The notes under the pieces are model-generated. The model did no database searches and was not told where the DNA came from. It saw only the letters and a program-made list of their open reading frames with translations. The translations under genes and the position numbers were made by a program. Shown piece by piece: positions 16,501 to 24,209 of a stretch of 38,541 nucleotides of DNA. Numbering within the stretch: the stretch's first letter is position 1; the number at the start of each line of letters is the position of its first letter. The stretch is taken from positions 1-38,541 of IMG/VR virus record IMGVR_UViG_3300032282_001487; one strand, given 5' to 3'. This DNA is from a virus.

Positions 16501-17268
16501 TGAGGTGATATTACCAGATACAGATAAGTTAGATAGTGTACCGACACTTGTAATATTTGGTTGAGCACTTACGGTCACATTACCTGCGTAGTTCGCAAAG
16601 TTTGCTACTGCTGTATTTGGTACAGTAGCAAATACCCCATTACCATATAATATGTTGCTTGCGTTGCCATCTAAGTTCAATACAGCAATGTTACCTATAC
16701 CAACAACATTTGCTACATTTACGCTATTAGCGGTATTTGCTATGTTAGTGTAGTTTGCGTAGTTAGCAAAAAGAGCACTTGTTACATTACCATATATGTT
16801 TCCATTTACACTTAGATTGCCTGGTATCGCAACATTACCAGTTACTTCATTGAATGTAAATCCAACATTACCACCAAACAATCCATTGTCATTATATTGG
16901 ATTTGTGTGTTAGCACCACCGGGACTTCCATTACCACCGCCACCACTTTGTGCTGTCCAGTTTAGATTACCTGTACCATCTGTTTGTAATACATAGCCAT
17001 TAGTACCACCTGAAATATGTACATTGGTAACTGGACTAAGCAAGCCAAAAGCAGTTCCGGCAAAGTTTGCGTAGTTAGCAGTATTGCTATTTCCTCCACC
17101 ATTACCACTAGGAGTTGTGCCAGTAGGAACAGCTCCACTGTATAATGTAGTTAAGTTTTTGCTTGATACACTACCTTCACTAACTGGAGTTACGGTCGTA
17201 GGTAATACACTAAAACCAGTTCCCCCATATAATGATGTTAGATTGTTTGATGATACATTATTAGCCAT
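10585..17268 (-). CDS. Giant repeat-built tail fibre with YadA-like head segment
   Basis: At 2227 aa this gene takes about 17% of the window. Much of it is an Asn/Gly/Ala/Ser-rich repeat of ~60-80 aa. Its core reads AQPNITSVGTLSNLSVSGN, with ITSGNANLGN and a YF.G.GSLL or NNLSNIQGAN block after it. I count eleven copies of the NIT(S/A).G.L core. Residues ~515-650 hold at least six SVAIG..A repeats, spaced ~15 aa, as in YadA/Hia trimeric adhesin heads (PF05658). Between repeats lie at least five unique insertions, for example around RGSVASPSA and TIASPLSVQP. They may be carbohydrate-binding or shaft-interrupting domains. The C-terminus (LTQDGTGNRILSS, FYDGSTYYATLSRGYA) is a typical phage fibre end. 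It probably forms a long trimeric host-recognition fibre. Confidence 0.85.
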   Translation of the reverse strand: MANNVSSNNLTSLYGGTGFSVLPTTVTPVSEGSVSSKNLTTLYSGAVPTGTTPSGNGGGNSNTANYANFAGTAFGLLSPVTNVHISGGTNGYVLQTDGTGNLNWTAQSGGGGNGSPGGANTQIQYNDNGLFGGNVGFTFNEVTGNVAIPGNLSVNGNIYGNVTSALFANYANYTNIANTANSVNVANVVGIGNIAVLNLDGNASNILYGNGVFATVPNTAVANFANYAGNVTVSAQPNITSVGTLSNLSVSGNITSGNANLGNLALANYFSGNGSLLTGVISTGGNSNFANFAGNVTNSAQPNITSVGTLTSLSVTGTVTSGNVNTPTVYSQGMQMQGYDYVQMQYSNGVALPVSPYDIGVGSWFYLDPAGGVFQSNTTGTLQTVTLDNNGNVSASGNISANYYIGNGSLLTGIVATTGNANYANFAGQVVDATQSNITAVGTLVNLSVSGNITSGNANLGNLAIANYFSGNGSLLTGIIATSGNANYANYAGNVTIGGQPNITSVGNLVDLRVENNSIHLGTNAAATTAAANSINIGYQAGATGNSSATRTVAIGFNAANLSQGDSAIAIGRASGQNTQGANSVAIGFSAAGNQQGVNSVAIGIAAGNTVQLASSVAVGAYAGRLNQGSNSIAIGANAGYTSQANNSIILNATGVNLDFTTANSFVVKPVRNVITGNVMFYDNSTGEITYDVLGNASVGNANFANYAGNVTNSAQPNITSVGTLISLDVTGNISSGNANLGNATTSNYFIGSGSNLSNIQGSNVTGNVTSAITANFANYAGNVTNAAQPNITSVGTLSNLSVSGNITSGNANLGNFVVANFFSGDGSLLSNINGANVSNVANANFAAYAGNVTVGNQPNITAVGNLVNLNVSGNALIAGNLTVDGNITYINANNLVVEDPIIELGGGPNGAPLTTNDGKDRGTLLHYYTTQPIDAFMGWDNSSNEFAFGSNVTVTSDVVTFNTLGNIKAGNANLGNAVTSNYFIGSGNNLSNIQGANVTGNVTSAITSNFANYAGNVTNSAQPNITSVGTLSNLSVSGNITSGNANLGNLVIANFFSGDGSLLSNINGANVSNVAIANFAAYAGNVTNAAQPNITSVGTLVSLSVSGNITTGNANLGNAVTANYFIGSGNNLSNIQGANVTGNVTSAITANYANFAGNLINGTSNVTIPTANGSILFGVNANANLVSIESAGTLINTYPMLSQNNGLRINSVGRGGNAVGASRIAWGKSRGTIASPLSVQPNDYTAEILTFGHNGAASQTNSVGVIRAVVDSSYTANGANIPLGWQFLVNDTNGGTNNENKTQNFYANGNVSFANAIFGNSLSVSGNVTGANIIGNVAIANFANYAGNVTVSAQPNITSTGNLISLNINNGNIVLPTTQIQPNGIVVGSTANLLLQPNSLSVITDYGNGQGDGNLALTKSTSFVKARGDSATPTAASTGDIIDRENHYSYNGTSNVLHTVVRTTVGNTNANANAIYGGGTFRVDTGNPFGDTGNANAVSGINSFTMDQYGRLVMTQGTAPTGVTNGIIVMNVYGGSPGPNVATSPGIVFNRYRGNRDSNLSLQGGDQTGRIIFIGANNTNTTFNTRVAQMAGVVDSSYVANTANIPQGLAFTVCDNTNSYTHNFYANSNVVFATSSTVTANGGFSTTGNINAGNISTGNVSVTGNVNATYVVATQDITANGAVVGNTYIGTLGNVSIWDNLSGQGAFARFYGNMQIGNSVTSSKLEIYGNKSTTSGLTIRDGQYRVISDNVNPFTGFSPLSFGAWNNANATIPSNRFFRARGTEANSQPVVTNDQIMTTSYGVYADSGNTYLDTFNEYVYVTGNDGAGNVTANYQIRAFNTGSAIELKASNVTSNANISTSANLVADKIFSNSYIQANSYVQAVNLNANANLTVGNGAVSSIVYLTGNKTTSSFVSLNDTQFKVTMDGVNPTTGFSPFFFSVFDSAYTQVPPSYMYRARGSVASPSAVASGDEVFNTSYLVYADSGNTYSQVFNQKVVITGNDGVGNVTGNMNFTTFNTGSNINLSASNTYANIFTASYLKGDGSNISNIAGANITGQVANALVAGTVYTNAQPNITSVGTLSSLSVSGNITSGNIAGGNLVSANYLSGNLVGNTNIANLQLVKFQETVVSGGTVSGTLTPNSSAGTIYTYTLNGNITLNSLGNAVSGTSMTIVLTQDGTGNRILSSTMKFAGGLKTLSTNASATDIISVFYDGSTYYATLSRGYA
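10930..17110 (-). repeat. Coding repeats within the giant fibre gene
   Basis: Near-identical DNA blocks recur through the fibre gene. The plus-strand phrase ACACTTGTAATATTTGGTTG or a close variant appears at most copies, for example near 11030, 14180, 15750, 16350 and 16550. It marks the start of each NITSVG unit. Such identity invites recombination, copy-number change and assembly collapse. Confidence 0.85.
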
Positions 17269-17272
17269 ATTT

Positions 17273-18478
17273 TTACTTTATGTTATATTGACGATATTGT
17301 CTTGGTTGCCATACTGATGTTAGTCGTGTGTGTCCACCACTCCACTTGCCAAGATTGTTTTGGTCTTCTACAATGTTCCAAGCATTGTCATATTTTTGAG
17401 CATATACTGCGGCATCTTCTGCATTGTGGCGTTTGATGTAGTATTCACGCAATGTTGAATAAACATATCCTTCACTCCAAGTTGCTAATACTGCGTTAGT
17501 TTGAACTGTTTGGTCAATCAATGTAATATCAATAACAGCTCCGTTTAATGGTGCAGATCCGCCAGTAGCAGTAAATGTGATTTCAGTTAAACCTGTAATA
17601 CTAGCAACTGTATAAACACCACCTGTGCCTAAACTACCTACAGTACCAATAGCAGTTATTTTATCACCTACTTTTAATCCATCTGTTGTAATCATATCAG
17701 TGATTTCTGCTGTCCAAGGACCTGTACCAGTTATATTCCCAACCGTGCCTGTAGCACTAATAACAGTATCTTCAATCGGTGCGAATAGTAGTGGCCAAGC
17801 TTTGTAGTAATAAAGATTAATCAAGTTGCCCTCAGCGACATATGGTAAAAACTGATATTTGTCATAAACTTCACTAAACTTACCACGAATAACTGCTGGA
17901 ACGTTTACAGGCTGTAGATATAGTTGTGCAATCATTCCTTGTGTAATAATGTCACGATCACCAATACGATCATAAACAATCCAAGGACCTGTTTGACTAC
18001 TTTGATTAGCAATTGTAGTAAACGTAATTTGACCATTAACTGTACTTGTGTTATTCAAACTTAATGTAAGAACACTTCCAATAGTGCCACCACCCACAGC
18101 GTTTAACACACATCCAGGTGCAATGCCTGTGCCAGTAACAAACATACCAGGTTGTAAACTTTGTGAAGGAGCACTTTGTAATGTAATAGTGTTAACGCCT
18201 GATGTACCTGTACAGGTTGCTTGTGTAGTATATTGGGTACCTTGCTTAAAGAAAAGAATAGGTTTGTTCATATCACCAGGAATCGGGATACGTCCCATTG
18301 CGTCCGCTACACCAATGTTTTCTGTCGCATATGGATCACTGCGTAATGCTGGTAACTCAATGTTACGCATTGAGAGTTCTGCCATATATATACATTTTTT
18401 GATTTCTTCGTCATTGGTTGATCCTGTGAAATCTTTGATGAATGTTACTAATGCATCTGCTGTTGGAATTACAAACAT
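17273..18478 (-). CDS. Head-to-tail connector/adaptor protein with two inserted Ig-like domains
   Basis: The product is 401 aa. The N-terminus (TADALVTFIKDFTGSTNDEEIKKCIYMAELSM) and C-terminus (ATWSEGYVYSTLREYYIKRH, AEDAAVYAQKYDNAWN) are helical, as in podovirus adaptor proteins that bind under the portal. Two beta segments interrupt it. One is at ~85-155 (TSGVNTITLQSAPSQSLQPG). The other is at ~238-318 and begins SATGTVGNITGTGPWTAEIT. The second resembles residues ~36-115 of the virion protein at 29717-30541. It lies between the fibre and the capsid genes, as expected for a connector. Assignment as the adaptor is inference from helices and gene order. Confidence 0.65.
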   Translation of the reverse strand: MFVIPTADALVTFIKDFTGSTNDEEIKKCIYMAELSMRNIELPALRSDPYATENIGVADAMGRIPIPGDMNKPILFFKQGTQYTTQATCTGTSGVNTITLQSAPSQSLQPGMFVTGTGIAPGCVLNAVGGGTIGSVLTLSLNNTSTVNGQITFTTIANQSSQTGPWIVYDRIGDRDIITQGMIAQLYLQPVNVPAVIRGKFSEVYDKYQFLPYVAEGNLINLYYYKAWPLLFAPIEDTVISATGTVGNITGTGPWTAEITDMITTDGLKVGDKITAIGTVGSLGTGGVYTVASITGLTEITFTATGGSAPLNGAVIDITLIDQTVQTNAVLATWSEGYVYSTLREYYIKRHNAEDAAVYAQKYDNAWNIVEDQNNLGKWSGGHTRLTSVWQPRQYRQYNIK

Positions 18479-18481
18479 ATT

Positions 18482-19060
18482 TTAATGTCCTCTAAAGAAT
18501 TTTTGTTGTCCTACTTTTGTAGGATATGATACTTCTATTGGTATGGGTAGTTTCCCACCCGGATAGCATACGTATTGTGGGTATTCTGTCTCTACTACAC
18601 GATAAAACTGAGCCTTCAATGTTCTGTCGTTTTTAATAGCTTGCCAAGGCATTCCACCAAAATATTGGTCACTAATACGAATAGATATTACTGTTGGTAG
18701 TTCCATCCATTTCCAACCTAATGTTCCATCTGGCATTAATGGCGCCATTGGATCAGGCATACCCATTTCTGCAGCCTGACGATAATCTTTTACATCTTGT
18801 AATATGCGTTTAATGTTTAGTTGTTCACGCTTAATGTAAAACTTACCATCTTCACGACCTGTAGTTGTAATGATGTTTTTGCTTTTACTTGCTTCTGTTC
18901 TGGTCCAATTGCCCTTCATAGCATTATACAGTTCATTATTTTGTAATAACTTATCTGCTACGCCATTGTTGTTTGTAACCATTCCACCGTGGTCTTGGCG
19001 ATAATAGTTATAGTTCTTTTCAGGATCTGTGTCGTCTAAGTATTCAGGAGTGTTATTCAT
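18482..19060 (-). CDS. Unknown conserved-looking protein between capsid and connector
   Basis: The product is 192 aa, polar, with a Tyr/Asn-rich start (DPEKNYNYYRQDHGGMV) and a folded-looking rest (WKWMELPTVISIRISDQYFG, YVCYPGGKLPIPIEVSYP). I recognise no family. The place right after the capsid gene, separated by a terminator, is often taken by head-completion or connector proteins. The ATG follows a CTAAATAC motif by only 5 nt and lacks a clear ribosome site, so its mRNA may be leaderless. Confidence 0.65.
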   Translation of the reverse strand: MNNTPEYLDDTDPEKNYNYYRQDHGGMVTNNNGVADKLLQNNELYNAMKGNWTRTEASKSKNIITTTGREDGKFYIKREQLNIKRILQDVKDYRQAAEMGMPDPMAPLMPDGTLGWKWMELPTVISIRISDQYFGGMPWQAIKNDRTLKAQFYRVVETEYPQYVCYPGGKLPIPIEVSYPTKVGQQKFFRGH

Positions 19061-19065
19061 AGTAT

Positions 19066-19073
19066 GTATTTAG
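19066..19073 (-). promoter_or_regulatory. CTAAATAC motif after the capsid terminator
   Basis: The minus strand carries CTAAATAC between the capsid terminator (19125-19102) and the ATG at 19060. It is 5 nt from the ATG and is well placed to restart transcription for the connector and fibre genes. Confidence 0.5.
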
Positions 19074-19101
19074 TGTATGTAGAAAAGTGTTTTATGAATA
19101 G

Positions 19102-19125
19102 AAAAAGGCTCCGAAGAGCCTTTTT
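19102..19125 (-). terminator. Rho-independent terminator after major capsid gene
   Basis: On the minus strand this reads AAAAA-GGCTC-TTCG-GAGCC-TTTTT, a perfect stem with the extra-stable C(UUCG)G tetraloop and a T run. The loop sequence fits the minus strand. It lies 25 nt after the capsid stop and would raise capsid mRNA relative to later genes. Confidence 0.88.
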
Positions 19126-19149
19126 CTTGTTTTACACTATAATCAGTGA

Positions 19150-20322
19150 TTAAGGTGTAACGTCGCCTGCACCTTGGTTTACACGACTTACTAGAGCCGC
19201 TGGGCGTGCACCTGGTAAGCTTGATTGTGCTGTAGTACCTGCAGTGATGTTGTTTAGAACACCAACGCCTGCTGGGTTACGTACAATCAATGTACCTTCC
19301 ATAATGAACTGATCCAAACTAGCATCAGCATTACTGAATACTTCATTGTTAGGACCTAGGTCACGTAAACTACCCCACTGAACAACATCTTCATTCAAGA
19401 AGTAAATGCTGTTTGGAGATACTTGATCCATAATCCAAGAATCATAGATTTCGTATGTGTAGTTGAAGTCGCCTTCGTATGTGCTGATTGTGTCACCACG
19501 TGCTGAGTCAACACGATTGATACCACGACTTTGTGGCATATTATCGCTTAAACTAGTACGTAAACTTGTTGGAGCAACAACAGTACGAATCTTAGCATTG
19601 TAACGCTGTTCTGCAACAGTTACCAATTGCTTGTATAGTGCAGGTGAGAAATACTGGTTAGTAAATGTACCTGTGTAATACTGGCTACCTTGAGCCGCAA
19701 TGTTGAATGTGTCAGTAGCAGTAGTAGCACTGTCGCTTGACTCATTGTTAGTACTAGTGTTTAGACCAGTAGTTGTACCTGATGTTGTATTGAAACTCAT
19801 TGTACCTGCAAATGCATTTAATGAACCCATACGACGGCCTGTTTGACCTGATGGTAAACCACTTGCTGAGCCAGATTGACCTGCATATTTTGTACCGATT
19901 TGGTCTTGACGAACTAGTTGTAACTCAACGTCAAACATCAACTCAATCAACTGCTTGACTTCTTGATATGCTTGTGGGTCGCCACCAGATTGCATAACAG
20001 CACGTGCAGTGCCTGAAGCGGCAATAACTGTACTGAAAATCTGTGTGTAGTTACCTAAGTTGAAACGCTGATTTGATTCAGCTTGACTAGTGTTGACTGT
20101 AGCGCCTTCAACTTGAGCTTGCACTGCTGGAGCACGATAAATGTCGTCAGTCCATAGTGGCAATGTTGAGTTGACTTTGCGCTTTTTACTCATACACATA
20201 TTAAGTACAGGTGTATCATCTTTAACACGATTTGAAACGTCTAAATCTAAGTCTTTGACAACGATGTCTGAGCCGTATGCTGTAGTACCGTTACCAATTT
20301 GACTGGTTGTAATTTCTGCCAT
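19150..20322 (-). CDS. Major capsid protein (SU10 / DUF5309-like)
   Basis: The product is 390 aa with a strong ribosome site (AAGGAG eight bases before the ATG). The N-terminal half follows the SU10-type capsid family (PF17236). The sequence after the start, DVSNRVKDDTPVLNMCMSKK, is followed by LPLWTDDIYRAP. NYTQIFSTVIAASGTARAV is at ~92-110, then QAYQEVKQLIELMFDVELQL. A Thr/Ser/Gly-rich loop at ~150-215 would be surface-exposed. TVVAPTSLRTSL and an MDQVSPNSIYFLN segment follow. Scaffold and portal genes lie just upstream and a strong terminator follows. Together with the high-grade ribosome site this fits the most abundant virion protein. Confidence 0.9.
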   Translation of the reverse strand: MAEITTSQIGNGTTAYGSDIVVKDLDLDVSNRVKDDTPVLNMCMSKKRKVNSTLPLWTDDIYRAPAVQAQVEGATVNTSQAESNQRFNLGNYTQIFSTVIAASGTARAVMQSGGDPQAYQEVKQLIELMFDVELQLVRQDQIGTKYAGQSGSASGLPSGQTGRRMGSLNAFAGTMSFNTTSGTTTGLNTSTNNESSDSATTATDTFNIAAQGSQYYTGTFTNQYFSPALYKQLVTVAEQRYNAKIRTVVAPTSLRTSLSDNMPQSRGINRVDSARGDTISTYEGDFNYTYEIYDSWIMDQVSPNSIYFLNEDVVQWGSLRDLGPNNEVFSNADASLDQFIMEGTLIVRNPAGVGVLNNITAGTTAQSSLPGARPAALVSRVNQGAGDVTP

Positions 20323-20356
20323 TTTATTCTCCTTGAATGTATATATAGGCTATATT

Positions 20357-21508
20357 TTATCTACCACCTCTAGCACCACGAATTTGTTGCATTCGTTGTG
20401 TTAAGAGATTGTCTGCGGCTTTTTTATCACCGCCCTTGGCTTGTTCACGTAGTTTGCTGAGTTCATCACCATTACTTTTTTGAGTAGATGATCCACGGCG
20501 TTGCGTTAGCACTGCCATACTTGATCCAGCTGACTTAGTAGTTGGTTTGTCTCTATAGCGTAATCCATCACGTACTAATGAAAGTAAGTTCTCATCACTG
20601 CTGATGAGGTCAATGTTAGGAATACCAGGAATCATTTCTTGTTTGGCTTGAGGCCATAACTTAGAAACTTTTTCTCTTAACTCATTATAAACATATTCGT
20701 TTTTCAACTCTTTGTCTGTAAATGATCTACGAGCCTGATCCAATCGTTCTGCGACTTGCTGACTACGCACTTGTCTGAACTGGTCTATCTGTGGCTTCAT
20801 CTGACCTATTACAGCCTGCTGTTGCCTGATATACTGTTCATTCTGTTGCATCGCTGCCTGAATCCTTGCTATTTGTGCAGGATCCCTAGTCTGTGCCAAC
20901 TGTTGCTGAAATGTCGTTTGATAGTTTTGTGTTTTTACAATCTCATCATACGCACCTTGCAACTTCGGCTCAACGGTAAATTCCATTGCTAAAGTCAAAC
21001 CCTCTTGCTCTTGTTGTTTTCCCTTTAGGTACTCATCAAACTCAGCCTTCTGGATTTTCAATTCTCTCGCTTCTTCGTGTATTGCTGATCCTTGACCTAA
21101 TATTGCCGCGGCTTTTTTAGCATCTACTATGACTTCTTTTCCGTTTCGCATAAACTTGAACTTAGCGTTCGGGTTTGTATCTGCGAATTCAATAAAATCA
21201 ATCAGTTCATCTGCTGAACTATCATTACTATCAGTAGTTACCTCTTGAGGGCTATCTGCTTCCTGATTGTCGCTAACATTACTATCATCATTGGTATCAC
21301 CAACTTCGGCTTCAGCATTATCGCTGGGTGCCACAGGGCTTGAAGTATCTGCCGATTCTCCTTGACCTGTTGCAGGTTGTGTTGTAGCTCTTGTTTGGTT
21401 ACGCACATCTAACATTGCGGCCATCTTTTGAGCTATTGAATCATCACTTACTGCACTTTGACTTGCGGCCGCACCACTATCGGTGTTAGGACTTGTCGTT
21501 GTTTCCAT
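20357..21508 (-). CDS. Capsid scaffolding protein
   Basis: The product is 383 aa. The first ~110 residues are acidic and disordered (Asp/Ser/Glu-rich, DSSADELIDFIEF). A small folded segment (KFKFMRNGKEVIVDAKKAA) and a long Gln/Glu/Arg-rich helix at ~140-260 follow (ARIQAAMQQNEQYIRQQQAV). The end is basic (MQQIRGARGGR). This layout, and its place directly before the capsid gene, match phage scaffolds. The basic tail commonly docks the capsid subunit. No protease domain is visible. Confidence 0.82.
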   Translation of the reverse strand: METTTSPNTDSGAAASQSAVSDDSIAQKMAAMLDVRNQTRATTQPATGQGESADTSSPVAPSDNAEAEVGDTNDDSNVSDNQEADSPQEVTTDSNDSSADELIDFIEFADTNPNAKFKFMRNGKEVIVDAKKAAAILGQGSAIHEEARELKIQKAEFDEYLKGKQQEQEGLTLAMEFTVEPKLQGAYDEIVKTQNYQTTFQQQLAQTRDPAQIARIQAAMQQNEQYIRQQQAVIGQMKPQIDQFRQVRSQQVAERLDQARRSFTDKELKNEYVYNELREKVSKLWPQAKQEMIPGIPNIDLISSDENLLSLVRDGLRYRDKPTTKSAGSSMAVLTQRRGSSTQKSNGDELSKLREQAKGGDKKAADNLLTQRMQQIRGARGGR

Positions 21509-21517
21509 TTATTTTCC

Positions 21518-21862
21518 TTAGTTTAATTCATCGGGCACAACTGTGTTACCGAGTTTGCTTTTCAAGTACACTGCTCTTTTCAGAGAAGTAATAAAACTGT
21601 CTATTCCAGCAAGTTCATTACATAATGCTACTCGCTGTTTATCATCATCTACAGTATGACCTCTTAGATTCGCTAACGAGTCTGCAAGTTCAAACTTAAA
21701 ATGGTGAACAAACATTGCTAAGTCTTTACTCTTTAGCAATGCTTCTGCTTGACTTCCATAATGTCTGACCCTATCCTGTTGTGCAGGAGTAAGTTTCTTT
21801 ATATTACTTAAATCAACAGTTAATCTGTTATTGTAAAATTCAATCGTATCTTCATTAATCAT
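21518..21862 (-). CDS. Unknown helical protein between portal and scaffold
   Basis: The product is 114 aa, predicted mostly helical (IKKLTPAQQDRVRHYGSQAEALL, FKFELADSLANLRGH). It has no recognised domain. It lies between portal and scaffold genes, 9 nt before the scaffold start. A TATAAATAG motif precedes its ATG by 18 nt, so it may open the scaffold-capsid unit. A head-assembly or early-packaging helper role is inferred from position only. Confidence 0.65.
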   Translation of the reverse strand: MINEDTIEFYNNRLTVDLSNIKKLTPAQQDRVRHYGSQAEALLKSKDLAMFVHHFKFELADSLANLRGHTVDDDKQRVALCNELAGIDSFITSLKRAVYLKSKLGNTVVPDELN

Positions 21863-21880
21863 ATTCTATTCCAGTATATT

Positions 21881-21890
21881 CTATTTATAC
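21881..21890 (-). promoter_or_regulatory. GTATAAATAG motif, candidate promoter for the capsid unit
   Basis: The minus strand carries GTATAAATAG, 18 nt before the ATG at 21862, in the 37-nt gap after the portal gene. It is the nearest promoter-like element before the scaffold and capsid genes. Confidence 0.5.
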
Positions 21891-21899
21891 CTTTGTATT

Positions 21900-24161
21900 T
21901 TACGAGTAAACTTTGGGCTTTCCTTGTGCTAATGCCATATAATCAAGTTGCGACTCTGCATCTTGACCTGTCATTTCTGCTTGTATTTGAGCAGCCTTAA
22001 CGCTATCTAAGTTAGCACTTGCCAATCGCTTCTTATCTTCAGCACTTGGTTCTTTATTCTTCATTGCCTCAGCACCCTGACTAATCATCTGTTGTATTTC
22101 TTCATCACTAGGTAGATATGTATCACAATCTTTTACACCAAGCACATACAATGTATCTGCAAATGGCTTCTTAACTTTTTGATATACTTCTTTAGTCAAT
22201 GTTCCTGCTTGAACCATACCAGTAGTAGTTTGATATAAATCAGCCTGACATTTTTGAATGATTTGTAATCTGCCTAATGCATTTTCTTCACTCATCATAC
22301 CAATACTAAGTTCCATACGTATCTGTTTTCTATCACAGAAGTTCATATCGTCCCAAGACACATAATCTAAGAACTCTGCTTGCTTAGTTGGATTAAACTG
22401 TTGTGCTAGCTTACGAACACCATAATCATCACCATATTGAACTAACGTTCTCCATACTAACCATAATGCTTCTTTAAGACCTTCAGCACTATTACGAATA
22501 GTATTGTCTTGTATGATTTGGTTAGGAGTTAATGCTAGTTGTAACTTAATACCACTATTACCTGCAGCCATAACTTCTGGATTGAATACATCAGTAGGTG
22601 TAGTCATACCAACCATAGCCATTGTATCTTGTTGTATGCGATTCATAGCAACTTCCAAGAACTGTAAGTTTCCGCTTGGAGGAGGTAGTTGATAAATGTC
22701 TTTTGATGGATCAAACTTGCTGTCTAAGATAAAGATAGCACTTTCACCATCTTGTAACATCTCAAAATCTAATCTGTCTGGCTTAACACCAATACGAGGA
22801 GTTGCTGTTAATAGTCCTAGTTGTATCTCGGCACGTGCGGCTGAAGTGTTGTATTCTTGCATAGGTATCACTGATTCAGCGACACTCATACCATAGAAGT
22901 TGCCTGGCAGTGGTTTAGGACACATATTGGCGACTGGTATAAACTCAACTTCCCTCGCACTGATAATATAACTACCAGAATAAATCAACTCAACTAGTTC
23001 TAACTCACCATCACCATCAATATCATATCTGTTCCAAACAGTAACAACTGATATTTGACGACTATCTGGGTCGGCACTTGCCGCACTAGAAACAGGAATA
23101 CCCATAACTGGGACTGAATCACGTGCGTGAATAGCTAAGTTGTTTAATACTGAACCTGCTTGATATGCACCATTCATATTGTATTCGGCGTGAGTTCTAA
23201 ATTCTTCTAAGTTGATGCCTGGATATAGTTCCATTGCTTCTTGTATACTCATTGGATCGTAATAACCGCAGAATGGTTGATCCTTCATCTCAGGCACAGT
23301 AGGATCACAGATCCAATAGTGTTGTGCAATAGGATGAAATCTAATGTTGATACTGTAACCAGTTAGTTTATACTTTGCTGAATAGATTGTATTGCGTTTA
23401 ATAGCTTCATCTAATACTGACTGTTCTGCATCCAACATCATATCTGCTGGATCCATTTGCTCATCTAACTCGCTTTCACCTTGTAGTGTTGCTACAAACT
23501 CGTCAAGTTTTGCTTGACCAAGATTTGCTTTCTCTTCACCTAAGTTTTGTTGTATTTCTGCTAATGCTTTTTGTAAATCAACATTGACTCTGCGTTTAGT
23601 TTGACGCAATGCTGTTAATCCACTTTCACCAGCTTGTTGCTCAAATGCTCTTAACTGATCCAATGTACCTTGTGTTTCTACATAACGAGTGATAGGCTCA
23701 CGAATGGGCTTAATCATCATCATACCATTCTTGTGCATCATAGCATCCATAATCCAACGTTCTAAGATGAAGTGTGGATCATTCATTTGGTTGATAACTT
23801 TGCTGACCATATCAGTTGCTTGTCTTGCCGCTATCTCATCATCTTCTGTATCTGCTACAAACTCAAAGTTGATTTCTCCGTTGGGCATTAAGCCCTTAGC
23901 AACAACTGCTGTTGCATAGTCTACAACTGGTTTTACTGAGGGGTGAATGTAGTCAATGCCATTCACTGGGGCTGTTGAGTCAGTAACAGCTAGACATAGA
24001 TAGTGATAATCACTGGCACGATTGACTGCGTTTTTGGTGCCTAAATAGCGCAGATAACTTGCCATTTTGACATCCATCTGGTTTTTCATACGAACGAACC
24101 TTGCGTTCATAGTTCTATTTTGATTGATGTTTTCTACTGGGATATTCTTAATATCTAACAT
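21900..24161 (-). CDS. Portal protein (SU10-like)
   Basis: The product is 753 aa, the size of podovirus portals. Typical stretches include the helical N-terminus (MNARFVRMKNQMDVKMASYLRYLG) and the early clip or wing region (RWIMDAMMHKNGMMMIKPIR). VVTVWNRYDIDGDGELELVEL and PKPLPGNFYGMSVAESVIPM follow; the latter is a hallmark portal motif of the SPxFGxS type. The later helices carry QLGLLTATPRI, then MTTPTDVFNPEVMAAGNSG. The C-terminal ~80 residues are acidic, polar helices (barrel end). It forms the dodecameric DNA gate and docks the large terminase at 26487. A CTAAATAG motif precedes the ATG by 25 nt. Confidence 0.9.
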   Translation of the reverse strand: MLDIKNIPVENINQNRTMNARFVRMKNQMDVKMASYLRYLGTKNAVNRASDYHYLCLAVTDSTAPVNGIDYIHPSVKPVVDYATAVVAKGLMPNGEINFEFVADTEDDEIAARQATDMVSKVINQMNDPHFILERWIMDAMMHKNGMMMIKPIREPITRYVETQGTLDQLRAFEQQAGESGLTALRQTKRRVNVDLQKALAEIQQNLGEEKANLGQAKLDEFVATLQGESELDEQMDPADMMLDAEQSVLDEAIKRNTIYSAKYKLTGYSINIRFHPIAQHYWICDPTVPEMKDQPFCGYYDPMSIQEAMELYPGINLEEFRTHAEYNMNGAYQAGSVLNNLAIHARDSVPVMGIPVSSAASADPDSRQISVVTVWNRYDIDGDGELELVELIYSGSYIISAREVEFIPVANMCPKPLPGNFYGMSVAESVIPMQEYNTSAARAEIQLGLLTATPRIGVKPDRLDFEMLQDGESAIFILDSKFDPSKDIYQLPPPSGNLQFLEVAMNRIQQDTMAMVGMTTPTDVFNPEVMAAGNSGIKLQLALTPNQIIQDNTIRNSAEGLKEALWLVWRTLVQYGDDYGVRKLAQQFNPTKQAEFLDYVSWDDMNFCDRKQIRMELSIGMMSEENALGRLQIIQKCQADLYQTTTGMVQAGTLTKEVYQKVKKPFADTLYVLGVKDCDTYLPSDEEIQQMISQGAEAMKNKEPSAEDKKRLASANLDSVKAAQIQAEMTGQDAESQLDYMALAQGKPKVYS

Positions 24162-24186
24162 AATGGGGGTTTACCTTTAGTATCTA

Positions 24187-24194
24187 CTATTTAG
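24187..24194 (-). promoter_or_regulatory. CTAAATAG motif, candidate promoter for the portal
   Basis: The minus strand carries CTAAATAG, 25 nt before the portal ATG. It is preceded by TTTTACAAAAGA, nearly the same flank as the motif at 3341. Confidence 0.5.
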
Positions 24195-24209
24195 TCTTTT
24201 GTAAAACAC

